A program made the position numbers and the translations under genes. 64,000 nt of DNA from Nostoc piscinale CENA21 (GTDB lineage Bacteria > Cyanobacteriota > Cyanobacteriia > Cyanobacteriales > Nostocaceae), in NCBI RefSeq assembly GCF_001298445.1, contig NZ_CP012036.1:6883525-6947524 (forward strand), in the 5' to 3' direction. Every line of letters starts with the position of its first letter. Position 1 is the stretch's first letter. The notes beneath the pieces are model-generated. The model did not search any database, had not been told where the DNA came from, and saw only the letters and a program-made list of their open reading frames with translations. Below are positions 1-8,048 of the stretch, one piece after another.

Positions 1-450
1 GATCCCATTGCAACCCGCCCAATTCCTACCCATCTTCAAAAAGATGAGCAACTACGCGCTATGTGTTTGTCAGGCGCACTTACCTACGAAGAGTATACTC
101 AGCGCATAATTGATGCTGGCTTCGGACAAATTGAAATTCGCGCCCGTCGCCCTTATCGCTTACTGGATGCTCAAACTTATAATTTAGAAGCAAACCTATT
201 ACTAGAAAGCCTTGATTCGGTTGCTTTTAAAGTTGCAATTCCAGAAGATGGCGCTTGTATTTTTACTGGCAAAACAGCCATTTACAGTGGTGCAGCAGCT
301 TTGTTTGATGATGGTGCAGGACATCTACTCCAGCGTGGGATTCCCGCCGCAGTCTGCGACAAAACGGCTGCTAAGTTGGCGACTTTAGAGCCGCAGCAAA
401 TCATAATTACTGATTCAACCTGGCACTATAACGGTGGTGGTTGCTGTTAA
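1..450 (+). CDS. arsM: Arsenite S-adenosylmethyltransferase ArsM, C-terminal part (5' end outside window)
   Basis: The reading frame is open from the first base of the window, so the N-terminal SAM-binding half is missing and only about 149 C-terminal residues are present. They match the C-terminal region of ArsM-type methyltransferases: a segment like LSGALTYEEYTQRIIDAGF, followed by an auxiliary domain with a TGKTAIYSG segment and a Cys-rich end (NGGGCC). ArsM methylates arsenite using SAM in the cytosol. A PiT-type transporter starts 16 bp downstream and arsS follows, the usual neighbourhood of arsenosugar biosynthesis. The identification rests on this context plus the tail domain, because the catalytic cysteines would lie upstream. 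Confidence 0.72.
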   Translation, partial: DPIATRPIPTHLQKDEQLRAMCLSGALTYEEYTQRIIDAGFGQIEIRARRPYRLLDAQTYNLEANLLLESLDSVAFKVAIPEDGACIFTGKTAIYSGAAALFDDGAGHLLQRGIPAAVCDKTAAKLATLEPQQIIITDSTWHYNGGGCC

Positions 451-465
451 AATATAAACTCCAAA

Positions 466-1425
466 ATGTTAATTATTAGTTTGTTTTTGGCTACGTTATT
501 TCTGGCATATTCTCATGGAGCAAATGATAATTTTAAGGGTGTAGCAACGCTATTTGGTAGTGGAACAACTAGCTACCAAACGGCGATTTTATGGGCAACT
601 ATTATGACCTTTGCGGGTGCAGTTGCTGCGATATTTATGGCTGGTACATTAGTCCAAAATTTTTCGGGACAAGGCATTTTTCCCGATGAAATTGCTAATG
701 TGCCAGAAATTCATTTAGCCGTGGCGATCGCAACTGGTGTCACAGTGTTAATGGCGGCTTTGACAGGATTTCCGATTTCAACAACTCACAGTTTAACAGG
801 TGGGTTATTAGGGGCGGGATTAGTTGCGATCGGTCTCAAAGTTAATTTTAGTGTATTACTCAAATATTTTGTCTTGCCTTTAGTATTGAGTCCCCTGATA
901 GCAATTTTATTAGCAGCAGGTATTTATAAATTATTTGCATATACTAATTCTCAGCTTAACTTGTTAGCTAATCAAAAACTCTTAGATACCCTGCATTTTA
1001 TCAGTGCAGCAGTTGTTAGTTTTGCCAGAGGTTTCAGTCAAACTCCCAAGTTAGTTTCTATTATTCTGATTATTGAATACTTTTCCATTCAAGGTGGAAT
1101 GTTAACCATTGCAATGGCGATGGGATTAGGTGGGTTACTCAACTCTCAGAGAATTGCTGACACCATGAGTACAAGACTTGCTACTATAGATTCTACTCAA
1201 GGTTTGTCTGCAAATTTAGTGACCGGATTTTTAGCGATCGCAGCAACTTGTTTTGGTTTACCCATTTCTACAACTCATGTTGCAGTTAGTTCTATTGTTG
1301 GCGCTGGCTTAACCGCAAAACAAGTAAATTTACGTGTTTTCTGGCAGATAATTATTGCTTGGATTTTCACTGTACCCGCCACAGCAATTATTAGTGGTAT
1401 AGCTTATAGATTATTACAAGGCTAA
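466..1425 (+). CDS. PiT-family inorganic phosphate (arsenate?) transporter
   Basis: This 319-residue, almost wholly hydrophobic protein has the duplicated PiT architecture. An N-terminal SHGANDNFKG signature lies near residue 16, and the PISTTH motif occurs twice (FPISTTHSLTGG near residue 104 and LPISTTHVAVSS near 265), one per half. PiT proteins are cation-phosphate symporters of the inner membrane. The gene lies 16 bp after arsM and 48 bp before arsS on the same strand, so it is probably co-transcribed with them. That context suggests a role in arsenic/phosphate homeostasis, for example moving phosphate, arsenate or an arsenic metabolite. Family assignment is firm; the substrate is inference. 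Confidence 0.88.
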   Translation: MLIISLFLATLFLAYSHGANDNFKGVATLFGSGTTSYQTAILWATIMTFAGAVAAIFMAGTLVQNFSGQGIFPDEIANVPEIHLAVAIATGVTVLMAALTGFPISTTHSLTGGLLGAGLVAIGLKVNFSVLLKYFVLPLVLSPLIAILLAAGIYKLFAYTNSQLNLLANQKLLDTLHFISAAVVSFARGFSQTPKLVSIILIIEYFSIQGGMLTIAMAMGLGGLLNSQRIADTMSTRLATIDSTQGLSANLVTGFLAIAATCFGLPISTTHVAVSSIVGAGLTAKQVNLRVFWQIIIAWIFTVPATAIISGIAYRLLQG

Positions 1426-1473
1426 AGATGTAAAAATTCAGGAGTCAGAAGTTTAAATTAGGAATATCAAATC

Positions 1474-2463
1474 ATGCAAGCTACCTCAAAATTTACTAAC
1501 TTTAACCATAAATTAAATACACCGTTAACTAAAAAGCAAATTACTGTTTTGCAAATTAACCTGGGTAAACGTTGCAACCTTGCTTGCACCCATTGTCATG
1601 TTGAAGCCAGCCCAAAACGCACAGAAGAACTGTCTCCAGAAATTTGCACGCAATTAATTGAATTAATCCATAAGTTTCCCGAAATTGAAATTGTTGATTT
1701 GACTGGTGGCGCACCAGAAATGAATTATGGATTTAAACCATTAGTAGAAGTAGCTAGAGCAACTAATAAACAAGTAATCGTCCGCTCTAACTTGACTATT
1801 TACTTTGTCGATGGCTTTGGTGATTTACCAGAATATTTTGCCCAAAATCAAGTGAGAATAGTTGCTTCTCTACCTTGTTACTTAGCCGATAATGTCGATA
1901 AAATGCGCGGTGCTGGTGTTTTTGATGATTCTATCAAAGCTTTGCAGTGGCTGAACCGCGTTGGCTATGGTCATGAACCTAACTTAATTTTAGATTTAGT
2001 TTACAATCCTCAGTTACCCATAGGTGAAAAATTTGCTTTAGCACCTGAACAACAGCAGTTAGAGCAAGATTATAAAAAATTTTTAAAATATAAATTTAAT
2101 ATTAAATTTAATAATTTATTTACAATCACAAATTTACCAGTCGGTAGAACTAAGCTGTATTTAGAGCGTAAACAACTCTACATCCCCTATCTCCAATTTT
2201 TAGAAGCCCATTTTAACGCCAGTACTGTTGAGCATTTAATGTGTCGAAATGAACTTTCGATTGATTATTTAGGAAATGTATATGATTGCGATTTTAACCA
2301 AATGATGAATCTACCCGCAAAAAATGCCAACGGGGAAAACTTAACAGTAGCGCAATTGTTAGCAGCTAGTAATTTAGACTTAATTTCTGAAGTCCAAACA
2401 GCCGCCTATTGCTATGGTTGTACAGCAGGGAGTGGTTCTAGCTGTGGTGGAGCTTTAGTTTAA
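1474..2463 (+). CDS. arsS: Arsenosugar biosynthesis radical SAM protein ArsS
   Basis: The protein has 329 residues. The radical SAM cluster motif CX3CX2C is at residues 34-41 (CNLACTHC), followed by the SAM-binding stretch DLTGGAPEMN. The C-terminal DUF3641-like domain carries further cysteines (CRNELSIDYLGNVYDCDF, then CYGCTAGSGSSCGG), which probably bind an auxiliary Fe-S cluster. ArsS proteins are known to add a 5'-deoxyadenosyl group from SAM to methylated arsenic during arsenosugar synthesis. Its position after arsM and a PiT transporter supports this. A strong intrinsic terminator follows 20 bp after the stop codon. Confidence 0.9.
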   Translation: MQATSKFTNFNHKLNTPLTKKQITVLQINLGKRCNLACTHCHVEASPKRTEELSPEICTQLIELIHKFPEIEIVDLTGGAPEMNYGFKPLVEVARATNKQVIVRSNLTIYFVDGFGDLPEYFAQNQVRIVASLPCYLADNVDKMRGAGVFDDSIKALQWLNRVGYGHEPNLILDLVYNPQLPIGEKFALAPEQQQLEQDYKKFLKYKFNIKFNNLFTITNLPVGRTKLYLERKQLYIPYLQFLEAHFNASTVEHLMCRNELSIDYLGNVYDCDFNQMMNLPAKNANGENLTVAQLLAASNLDLISEVQTAAYCYGCTAGSGSSCGGALV

Positions 2464-2483
2464 AATTAACTACAGAAAGCACA

Positions 2484-2507
2484 AAAAACCTAAGAATTTA
2501 GGTTTTT
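2484..2507 (+). terminator. Intrinsic terminator after arsS
   Basis: Ten-base arms AAAAACCTAA and TTAGGTTTTT enclose a four-base loop and end in a T-run, 20 bp after the arsS stop codon. Confidence 0.8.
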
Positions 2508-2573
2508 GTCATCAAACGATAATCTTGCTGCAAATTTTATTAAGTATGGGTAAATAATCTTCCAATGGGCTAT

Positions 2574-2652
2574 ATGATGAGATTAGTTAAGTCTCCTCAC
2601 ACCACACTATAAAACCGTAGGAAATTATATTCTTCTACGGTTTTTATTTTTT
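2574..2652 (+). ncRNA. yfr1: Yfr1-like small RNA, copy 1
   Basis: The unit has the known Yfr1 layout. A short 5' stem (GAGATT...AAGTCTC, 2579-2595) is followed by an unpaired pyrimidine-rich stretch containing CTCCTCACAC. A 3' hairpin with arms AACCGTAG and CTACGGTT then runs into a T-rich tract and acts as terminator. The known core of Yfr1 is ACUCCUCACAC; here 10 of 11 bases match, with the first base differing. Yfr1 is an Hfq-independent cyanobacterial sRNA that pairs through this motif with outer-membrane protein mRNAs. The 5' end is estimated. Confidence 0.72.
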
Positions 2653-2720
2653 CTCAAAATAGTATATGGGTGAATGAATACTCAGTTGTTTTGAGAATAG
2701 TATTTCTACTCTCACCACAG

Positions 2721-2748
2721 TTAGAGACTTTGTATACAACGTCTCTAA
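2721..2748. repeat. Imperfect palindrome of the GAGACGTTG family
   Basis: Arms TTAGAGACTTTG and CAACGTCTCTAA have one mismatch and a four-base loop (TATA). It belongs to the same family as the perfect palindrome at 6946-6979, a dispersed element of this genome type. Confidence 0.6.
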
Positions 2749-2831
2749 AACTTGCTATCAGTCTGTACTGTCTAAAAATTTCTGTTACCAAAATTGTTAC
2801 GAGCGTACAGCAAACTAGTTAGTTACCGTAT

Positions 2832-2904
2832 CATAAGATTTAGTTAAGCTCCTCATACCACACCGAAAGCCGTGCAACTTAGACTTGCAGCGGCTTTTTT
2901 CTTT
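2832..2904 (+). ncRNA. Yfr1-like small RNA, copy 2 (diverged)
   Basis: About 260 bp after copy 1 lies a second unit with matching sequence and order: GATTTAGTTAAG, then CTCCTCATACCACACC, then a terminator hairpin. The arms are AAAGCCG and CGGCTTT with inner TGCAA/TTGCA pairing and a T-run. The core motif has one change (CTCCTCATAC instead of CTCCTCACAC) and the 5' stem is weaker, so it looks like a diverged paralogue. Whether it is transcribed cannot be seen from sequence. Confidence 0.55.
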
Positions 2905-2914
2905 TCGGTATCTA

Positions 2915-2987
2915 ATTAGGACTTACGCACAAAGATTGTTTGTGAAAACAGGGTGTAGGTGTTCAAAACCTTCACACCCTTACGTCA
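2915..2987. repeat. Dispersed AGGACTTAC repeat, copy 1
   Basis: The unit starts TTAGGACTTACGCACAAAGATTG, continues with a GGGTGTAGG segment and ends with a complementary CACACCC tract. Similar units lie at 14931, 17083 and 37031. Confidence 0.6.
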
Positions 2988-2993
2988 GTACTG

Positions 2994-5210
2994 TTAACGA
3001 CGAACACGAAACCCCTGTTGTCCATTAATTAAATCAAAAAGGACATCGTATCGATCAAAAAATCCAATACCACTGTTCACAAATACAGGCTGTTCAGCTT
3101 GGGTAGAAATCGCAATATTCCACAAATTAAACCCATCACGGTTGCCTGGAACTAAACTGTAATCCAAAACTTGAGGGATAACTATTTTCACAGTATTTTC
3201 CGGGCGTAACCTTCCGGGTTTAAGTTTGCCTGCAAGGTTTGGGGACTTAAATTCAACAAAACCATTCGTATTTCTAGAGTCAGTAACCATTCTGCTGTTA
3301 CAGCTATTTTTCATCGCACTGCCAGAGATAGTTAAACAGACGGCGTTAAGTCGAGAGTCCCATCTGTTGCCAGGTATGCCATTAATTGCAGGTTGCGCCT
3401 TGAGGGAAATCATTTTAAAACCTGCGCGATTTTTTCCGGTCAAGCCAAGGGTGAGACTACCGTTATTATTAGTACCACCATTACCTGTGACGATCGCTCC
3501 GTTACTCAAATTTCCTGGTAATTTTCTCAACGGGTTATAAGGAAGTGTCCGTTCAAAGTAATTGACACCAATAATACCGGAGAACCCTGTACTATTTTTC
3601 GCCGAACAATTTGGTTTTTGGGCAGTACATTTGCGGCTAGTCACAACCTGCACAGGAACAGGTTCTTCAGTAGCGAGGAAACCGATTCGGAAATTGGTAT
3701 AAACTAACTCTCCTTCTAAGATTGTCCCATCACTCAATACTTCCTTGACAACTTGACCTGTTTTGCGGACGGGAGCATTCCCGAAAAATTCTGGAGGGAC
3801 TCTTAAACCTGCTGAACCTGTATCTAACAAAACACGTCTCGGTCGACCATTGGCTACAGATATTTCTAAAAAATAGCCCCGACTTGCTTGGCTAACGGAA
3901 CCCTTAGTATATAAAGGGACTGATAGTGTATCAAAAGTGGGCTTGCGGCGTGTAATTTGGGAAGTATCCCGCAAAGCAGGGTTAGCAAAAATTTCTAAAA
4001 ATCCAGCTTGTCGCTGCGCCACAGGTTCGGGTGCAATATCCCACAGACTTTCATAGTAGAAAAACACCGCACCTAAACCGCGTTGTTGAGCCGCCCGGAC
4101 TTGAGACTGAATTTGTTGTAGAGAAACTGGGCGATTTCGCAACCCTGTCATAATACCTATGCCAGTAGGTATATATTGTTGTGTTTCGATAATTTCTGGG
4201 CGAGTAATTTGGCTGATAAAAGCTTCTAATTCGTTACGGTAAACTTGCATTACAAGCTCGTCTACAATACCCAATCTCACCCAATTTAGCCAGTCTTGCA
4301 GTTGAAATTTATAAGCAAAATCATAGTAATTAGGTGAAACAGAAATAATAGCATTAGGCTTGATTTGTTTCACCGCTTGATGGAGTTGGAGCATGAATGC
4401 TGTAATTTTATCCGCCCGCCATTGCACCCATGCTTGGGCTTGAGGGTTGGGTGGAGGTGGATTGCCAGTTTCTTCGGTATATAGTTTGATGGTGTAACTG
4501 TCGTAACCAAAATCTACAGGCAAACTCATGTGGTCATCAAATTGAATACCATCAGCGTTGTATTTGGTAATGATTTCGACTACAAGGTCAGTAATAAATT
4601 TTTGGACTTCGGGATGGAACGGATTAAACCAAGCTACTTCCCCCGCCGCAGTAATTGAAGTTTGAGTTCCATCTTGCTTTTGTGTCAGCCAAGTTGGGTG
4701 AGCGGATGCTAATTCTGAGGTTAAGGGAACCATGAACCCAAATTCAAACCAAGGTATAGTTACTAATCCTTGGCGACGGCCTTGGTTAATAATGTCAGCA
4801 ATGATATCTTGTCCTTCTGCACCTTTGAAGAAAAAGGGGATACCTTGTTGTTGTGCTACTGCACTGGGATATTTTGTATAACCATCATTCCAGACTACGG
4901 GATAGACTGTGTTAAAGTTCAACCGCCGCAATTGAGCCATTGTATCCTGCACCTTGGCTTGATACTTCATAATATCGAAGTCGTTATTAGTCAGCCAAAC
5001 CCCGCGAATTTGTTGGCGGGGTGACTCAGATATTTGAGCAACTGTCGGTGTCAAATTGCCTAAAAATACCGCTATGCTGAATGAGGCGATAAACAAAACT
5101 GGTAGAAAACGCTGTATTAACCGCCAGTTTAAAAATTGCCTAAGTGTAGTCAATAATTTAGTGACCAAAGCATAAATTTGTAAGCTTTTGTACTGTAAAA
5201 ATTTCAACAT
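2994..5210 (-). CDS. GHL10-type glycosyl hydrolase with C-terminal DTGS (aspartyl-protease-like) domain
   Basis: This 738-residue exported or membrane-anchored protein has a hydrophobic segment near residues 35-52. Residues ~65-410 form a glycosyl-hydrolase-like TIM barrel of the GHL10/DUF187 family, starting RGVWLTNNDFD and containing WFEFGFM, IQFDDHMSLP and NAIISVSPNYYDF. Residues ~430-738 contain LLDTGSAGLRVPPEFF and resemble pepsin/retropepsin-fold or DUF3443 proteins, with cysteine pairs that suit an oxidising compartment. The family is linked to peptidoglycan or polysaccharide cleavage, but substrate and activity are not shown. The combination of the two domains is the unusual feature. 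Confidence 0.75.
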   Translation of the reverse strand: MLKFLQYKSLQIYALVTKLLTTLRQFLNWRLIQRFLPVLFIASFSIAVFLGNLTPTVAQISESPRQQIRGVWLTNNDFDIMKYQAKVQDTMAQLRRLNFNTVYPVVWNDGYTKYPSAVAQQQGIPFFFKGAEGQDIIADIINQGRRQGLVTIPWFEFGFMVPLTSELASAHPTWLTQKQDGTQTSITAAGEVAWFNPFHPEVQKFITDLVVEIITKYNADGIQFDDHMSLPVDFGYDSYTIKLYTEETGNPPPPNPQAQAWVQWRADKITAFMLQLHQAVKQIKPNAIISVSPNYYDFAYKFQLQDWLNWVRLGIVDELVMQVYRNELEAFISQITRPEIIETQQYIPTGIGIMTGLRNRPVSLQQIQSQVRAAQQRGLGAVFFYYESLWDIAPEPVAQRQAGFLEIFANPALRDTSQITRRKPTFDTLSVPLYTKGSVSQASRGYFLEISVANGRPRRVLLDTGSAGLRVPPEFFGNAPVRKTGQVVKEVLSDGTILEGELVYTNFRIGFLATEEPVPVQVVTSRKCTAQKPNCSAKNSTGFSGIIGVNYFERTLPYNPLRKLPGNLSNGAIVTGNGGTNNNGSLTLGLTGKNRAGFKMISLKAQPAINGIPGNRWDSRLNAVCLTISGSAMKNSCNSRMVTDSRNTNGFVEFKSPNLAGKLKPGRLRPENTVKIVIPQVLDYSLVPGNRDGFNLWNIAISTQAEQPVFVNSGIGFFDRYDVLFDLINGQQGFRVRR

Positions 5211-5693
5211 TAGTCAGCAGTTGTACTTAAGTTATGAAAGTTATAGCAGAAGGCAGGAGGCAGGAGGCAGAAGGCAGGAGGAAAAGTCTTACTGTTCGTA
5301 GCATTCCAGCTTTCAAATTGTCCTAACATATCTGACTACCTATATATTTATAAAATTTAACTTTGATGCAAAAGTCAAATGACTGCACTAGTCAAACTAA
5401 TGCACATTTGACGTAGTTAACAGTTTTTTTTGTTCACGACTTATCTGGAATTGCTGTAGCGGGGTAAAATCGCCAAACCCAACAACTTAATTCTTATTAG
5501 AAGAAATAATAAAAATCGGCAGTTGATTATTTATTTTTTTAGCTGATAAATTTACCAGGGACGGACTGAATAAAATGATGATTATGACCAGAGTAGAATC
5601 AGCTTACATTTTACAAAATAAGAGTTAAAGTATTATCGATTAACGCCCTAACTGCATCAAAATTACTATTCAAAAAAGGAGCAGCAAAATTAT
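5211..5693. other. Intergenic region upstream of glycosyltransferase
   Basis: This divergent region holds a GGCAGGA tandem repeat with its flanking conserved segment (5242-5340). The rest is AT-rich. An AAGGAG ribosome-binding site lies just upstream of the glycosyltransferase ATG. No gene is seen. Confidence 0.6.
5242..5340. repeat. GGCAGGA tandem repeat with conserved flank
   Basis: Several GGCAGGA/GGCAGAA heptamers are followed by an AAAAGTCTTACT...AGCTTTCAAATTGTCCTAACAT segment. The same composite recurs at 17001-17075, and a shorter heptamer array lies at 32259. These are short tandem repeats of the kind common in heterocystous cyanobacteria. Confidence 0.7.
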
Positions 5694-6927
5694 ATGCGGA
5701 TATTAATGCTATCGTCTACATTTCCCTACCCGCCCAGTCGTGGAGGAACAGAAATTAGAACTTTTAATTTACTGCGATATCTTCAATATAACCACGACAT
5801 AACGTTAATTACACAGAGTAACAAGGAAACGACATCAGCCGAGATAGAAGAATTACGGAAATATGTAAGTGAATTGTTTATTTTTCCTTTACCGCCGGAA
5901 CCCCAAGAAAAAAATGCGATCGCTCGTTTATTCGGTAAAACAGTCCGGTTTTTCGAGTCGGTACTCAAAGCGACACCGCCAAATGTACTCCATCGCTATT
6001 CTCCAGAGATTCAAGCTTGGGTCGATGAATATGTCCGCGCCGGGAAGTGTGATGTGATTACTTGTGAACATAGTGTCAATGAAATTTATATTCAGCCAGA
6101 CTATCGTCATCTAGTAAATACGGTGGTTGATGTTCACAGTTCTGTTTACGGCTGGATTCGTGATCATTTAGAAATGGGTGCGGCGCAAAATGCAACGCGC
6201 GATCGCCTTTATTTGTCTCTGATTCTCAAACGCTACGAACAGCGTTACTGCAATAAGTTTTCTAACATTGTGGTGACAACCCAAGACGATCGCCAGGAAT
6301 TTCTGAAACTGCGCCCTGATCTGGAAATTAAAGTGATTCCCAATGGTGTTGATTTAGAATTGTTTCCCTGTCGTCAACAAGACCCAGGGGGACATAAATT
6401 AATTTTTGTGGGAGCTATGGATGCTTCACATAATATTGATGCAGCGCGTTTTTTTTGCTGTTGAAGTTTTACCACAATTACAAAAACATTATCCAGACAC
6501 TACCTTTAGTATTGTTGGTGCTAGACCAACTCCAGAAGTTTTAGAGTTGAATAATCTTCCTGGTGTGATTGTGACTGGCCGCGTGGCTTCAATGGCAGAA
6601 TATTTACATCAGTCTACAGTTTGTGTAGTCCCGCTCCGCACTGGTTTTGGCATTAAAAATAAAACTTTGGAAGCAATGGCCGCTGGTGTACCTGTTGTCG
6701 CAAGCGATCGCGGCTTGGAAGGATTAGCTGTAGATAGTGCAGATCAACCAATACGCGCTTTGAGAGCTAATACACCAGCAGAATATGTCACAGCTATTAG
6801 TCAATTATTTGATCATCCCCAATTGCGTTCAGAATTATCTGAACAAGGTAGACAATTAGTAGAAACAGAATTCACCTGGGATATTGCTGGAAAACGTTAT
6901 GAACAAGTTCTGCTACAGCAGTCTTAA
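5694..6927 (+). pseudogene. Glycosyltransferase family 4 protein, interrupted by +1 frameshift
   Basis: The N-terminal part starts MRILMLSSTFPYPPSRGG, a typical GT4 nucleotide-sugar transferase start, and contains VIPNGVDLELFP near residue 215. The frame ends prematurely at 6464. The next frame continues with LPQLQKHYPDTTFSIVGARP and a GT-B C-terminal domain (VPLRTGFGIKNKTLEAMAAGVPVVAS). Both join if one T is removed from the T8 run at 6449-6456, giving AARFFAVEVLPQL and a 410-residue protein. An AAGGAG ribosome-binding site precedes the ATG. The enzyme would transfer sugars in cell-surface polysaccharide synthesis. The break is either a sequence error or a genuine slippage site. Confidence 0.85.
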
Positions 6928-6945
6928 TAACAAGTTGCAGTCAAA

Positions 6946-6979
6946 CAGGTAGAGACGTTGCATACAACGTCTCTACCTG
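6946..6979. repeat. Perfect 15-bp palindrome (GAGACGTTG family)
   Basis: Arms CAGGTAGAGACGTTG and CAACGTCTCTACCTG are perfect with a CATA loop. It lies 19 bp after the glycosyltransferase stop and could end transcription, but has no T-run. Confidence 0.75.
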
Positions 6980-7046
6980 TGGTGGAAGTGGGGAGTAGTA
7001 ATAATATTTCTGAAAGCAACATAGTATAAATTATGTATGAATAAAT

Positions 7047-7079
7047 AAATCCCCGACTTGATCACAAAGTCGGGGATTT
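7047..7079. terminator. Bidirectional terminator between convergent genes
   Basis: Thirteen-base arms AAATCCCCGACTT and AAGTCGGGGATTT have a seven-base loop. They lie between the glycosyltransferase (+) and the small exported protein gene (-). Confidence 0.75.
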
Positions 7080-7104
7080 GAGTTAATTAAATTGCGGCTT
7101 GATT

Positions 7105-7428
7105 CTACTGCTGCATTGAAGGAGCTGCAAAAATTCGACTGTTGATGGGAACGCGAAATGTTGGTTGAGGCTTGGTAGGGTTATTAGTTACTGCAACTGT
7201 ATTCTCAGCACTTTCAGATACAGTTGTTGATTTAGCACTTGCAGAACTATCTGCATTATTGACTAGCGATCGCTCATTATTCGTCAATGATGTATTTTCT
7301 GATGAAATATTGCTATCTAATTCAGTCGCTTTGGCTTCTGTGGTAACTTGAGCGCGACAAGGAATGCAAATAAAGCTAGAAACTACACTTAAAAGTAGTG
7401 CTAGTAAAGGACAAGTATATTGGTTCAT
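7105..7428 (-). CDS. Small exported protein of unknown function
   Basis: The protein has 107 residues. A signal peptide (MNQYTCPLLALLLSVVSSFICIPCRAQ) ends at a likely AQ cleavage site. The mature part is low-complexity, rich in Ser, Asn and Thr, and ends PTFRVPINSRIFAAPSMQQ. No domain is recognised. A bidirectional terminator follows it. The gene is supported by the signal peptide and isolated position; the function is unknown. Confidence 0.5.
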   Translation of the reverse strand: MNQYTCPLLALLLSVVSSFICIPCRAQVTTEAKATELDSNISSENTSLTNNERSLVNNADSSASAKSTTVSESAENTVAVTNNPTKPQPTFRVPINSRIFAAPSMQQ

Positions 7429-8048
7429 TGCAGTGGTGTAGTGTTGGTTAGATTTCTGGTTAATGTTGCGTTATGCTATAAGCCTAAATTTTTGAGTTTT
7501 ATTTTTATGAAAAAGACATCATTAATGTTGCTATTTAAAAGCAATTTGTGAAATAAAACTCATCTAAAAAAAAATTAGAAAATCAACTGATAGATGCACA
7601 TTGATATAATAAATATGGGATTGATTCACAACTTGAAGCAACGCAACTATCAGCACTATAAAAGAATATTTACTCATCTCTGAAGAGCAAAATTACGTAT
7701 TTTACTACGTCTGTTAATATTTATCAGTCGGCAATTTATTCGCATATTTAAGGATTGACAGAGTATCAATATATAAAGTTTTTATCAATAATTATGTTGA
7801 TTATGTTATCTACATCAAGTTTTCACTAAAATTCAATAAATAGACGTATATCAGCTTGATCAAGTTTGATTGCAAGCAGAAACTTTAAAATTGGATGTTA
7901 AGTCTTTATATTGAATAGCTAGGGACTAAAATTTCCATTTGGCGATCGCACCTGTATTTGAGTTATAAACATAAAATATGAATCTACTGATTTAGACTCA
8001 CAAAACAGATTTCTTTTACTACAGCAATTTCTATTTATCTAGGAATAT
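7429..8048. other. AT-rich divergent intergenic region
   Basis: About 620 bp lie between the divergent small exported protein gene and the thioredoxin-like gene. The region is very AT-rich with one HIP1-like GGCGATCGCA near 7941. No gene, clear hairpin or repeat is seen; promoters for both neighbours are expected. Confidence 0.5.

Larger units (their letters stand above)
2464..2993. other. Intergenic region with two sRNA-like units
   Basis: No protein gene is supported here. In order it holds the arsS terminator, a first Yfr1-like RNA, an imperfect GAGAC/GTCTC palindrome, a second Yfr1-like RNA and one copy of the dispersed AGGACTTAC repeat. Confidence 0.7.

Noticed and set aside
3226..3540. 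104-codon open frame opposite the glycosyl hydrolase gene
   Set aside because: It is antisense to conserved coding sequence and shows no independent signals.
5250..5281. Tandem repeats as a possible CRISPR array
   Set aside because: The units are short contiguous heptamers without unique spacers, so they are simple tandem repeats.
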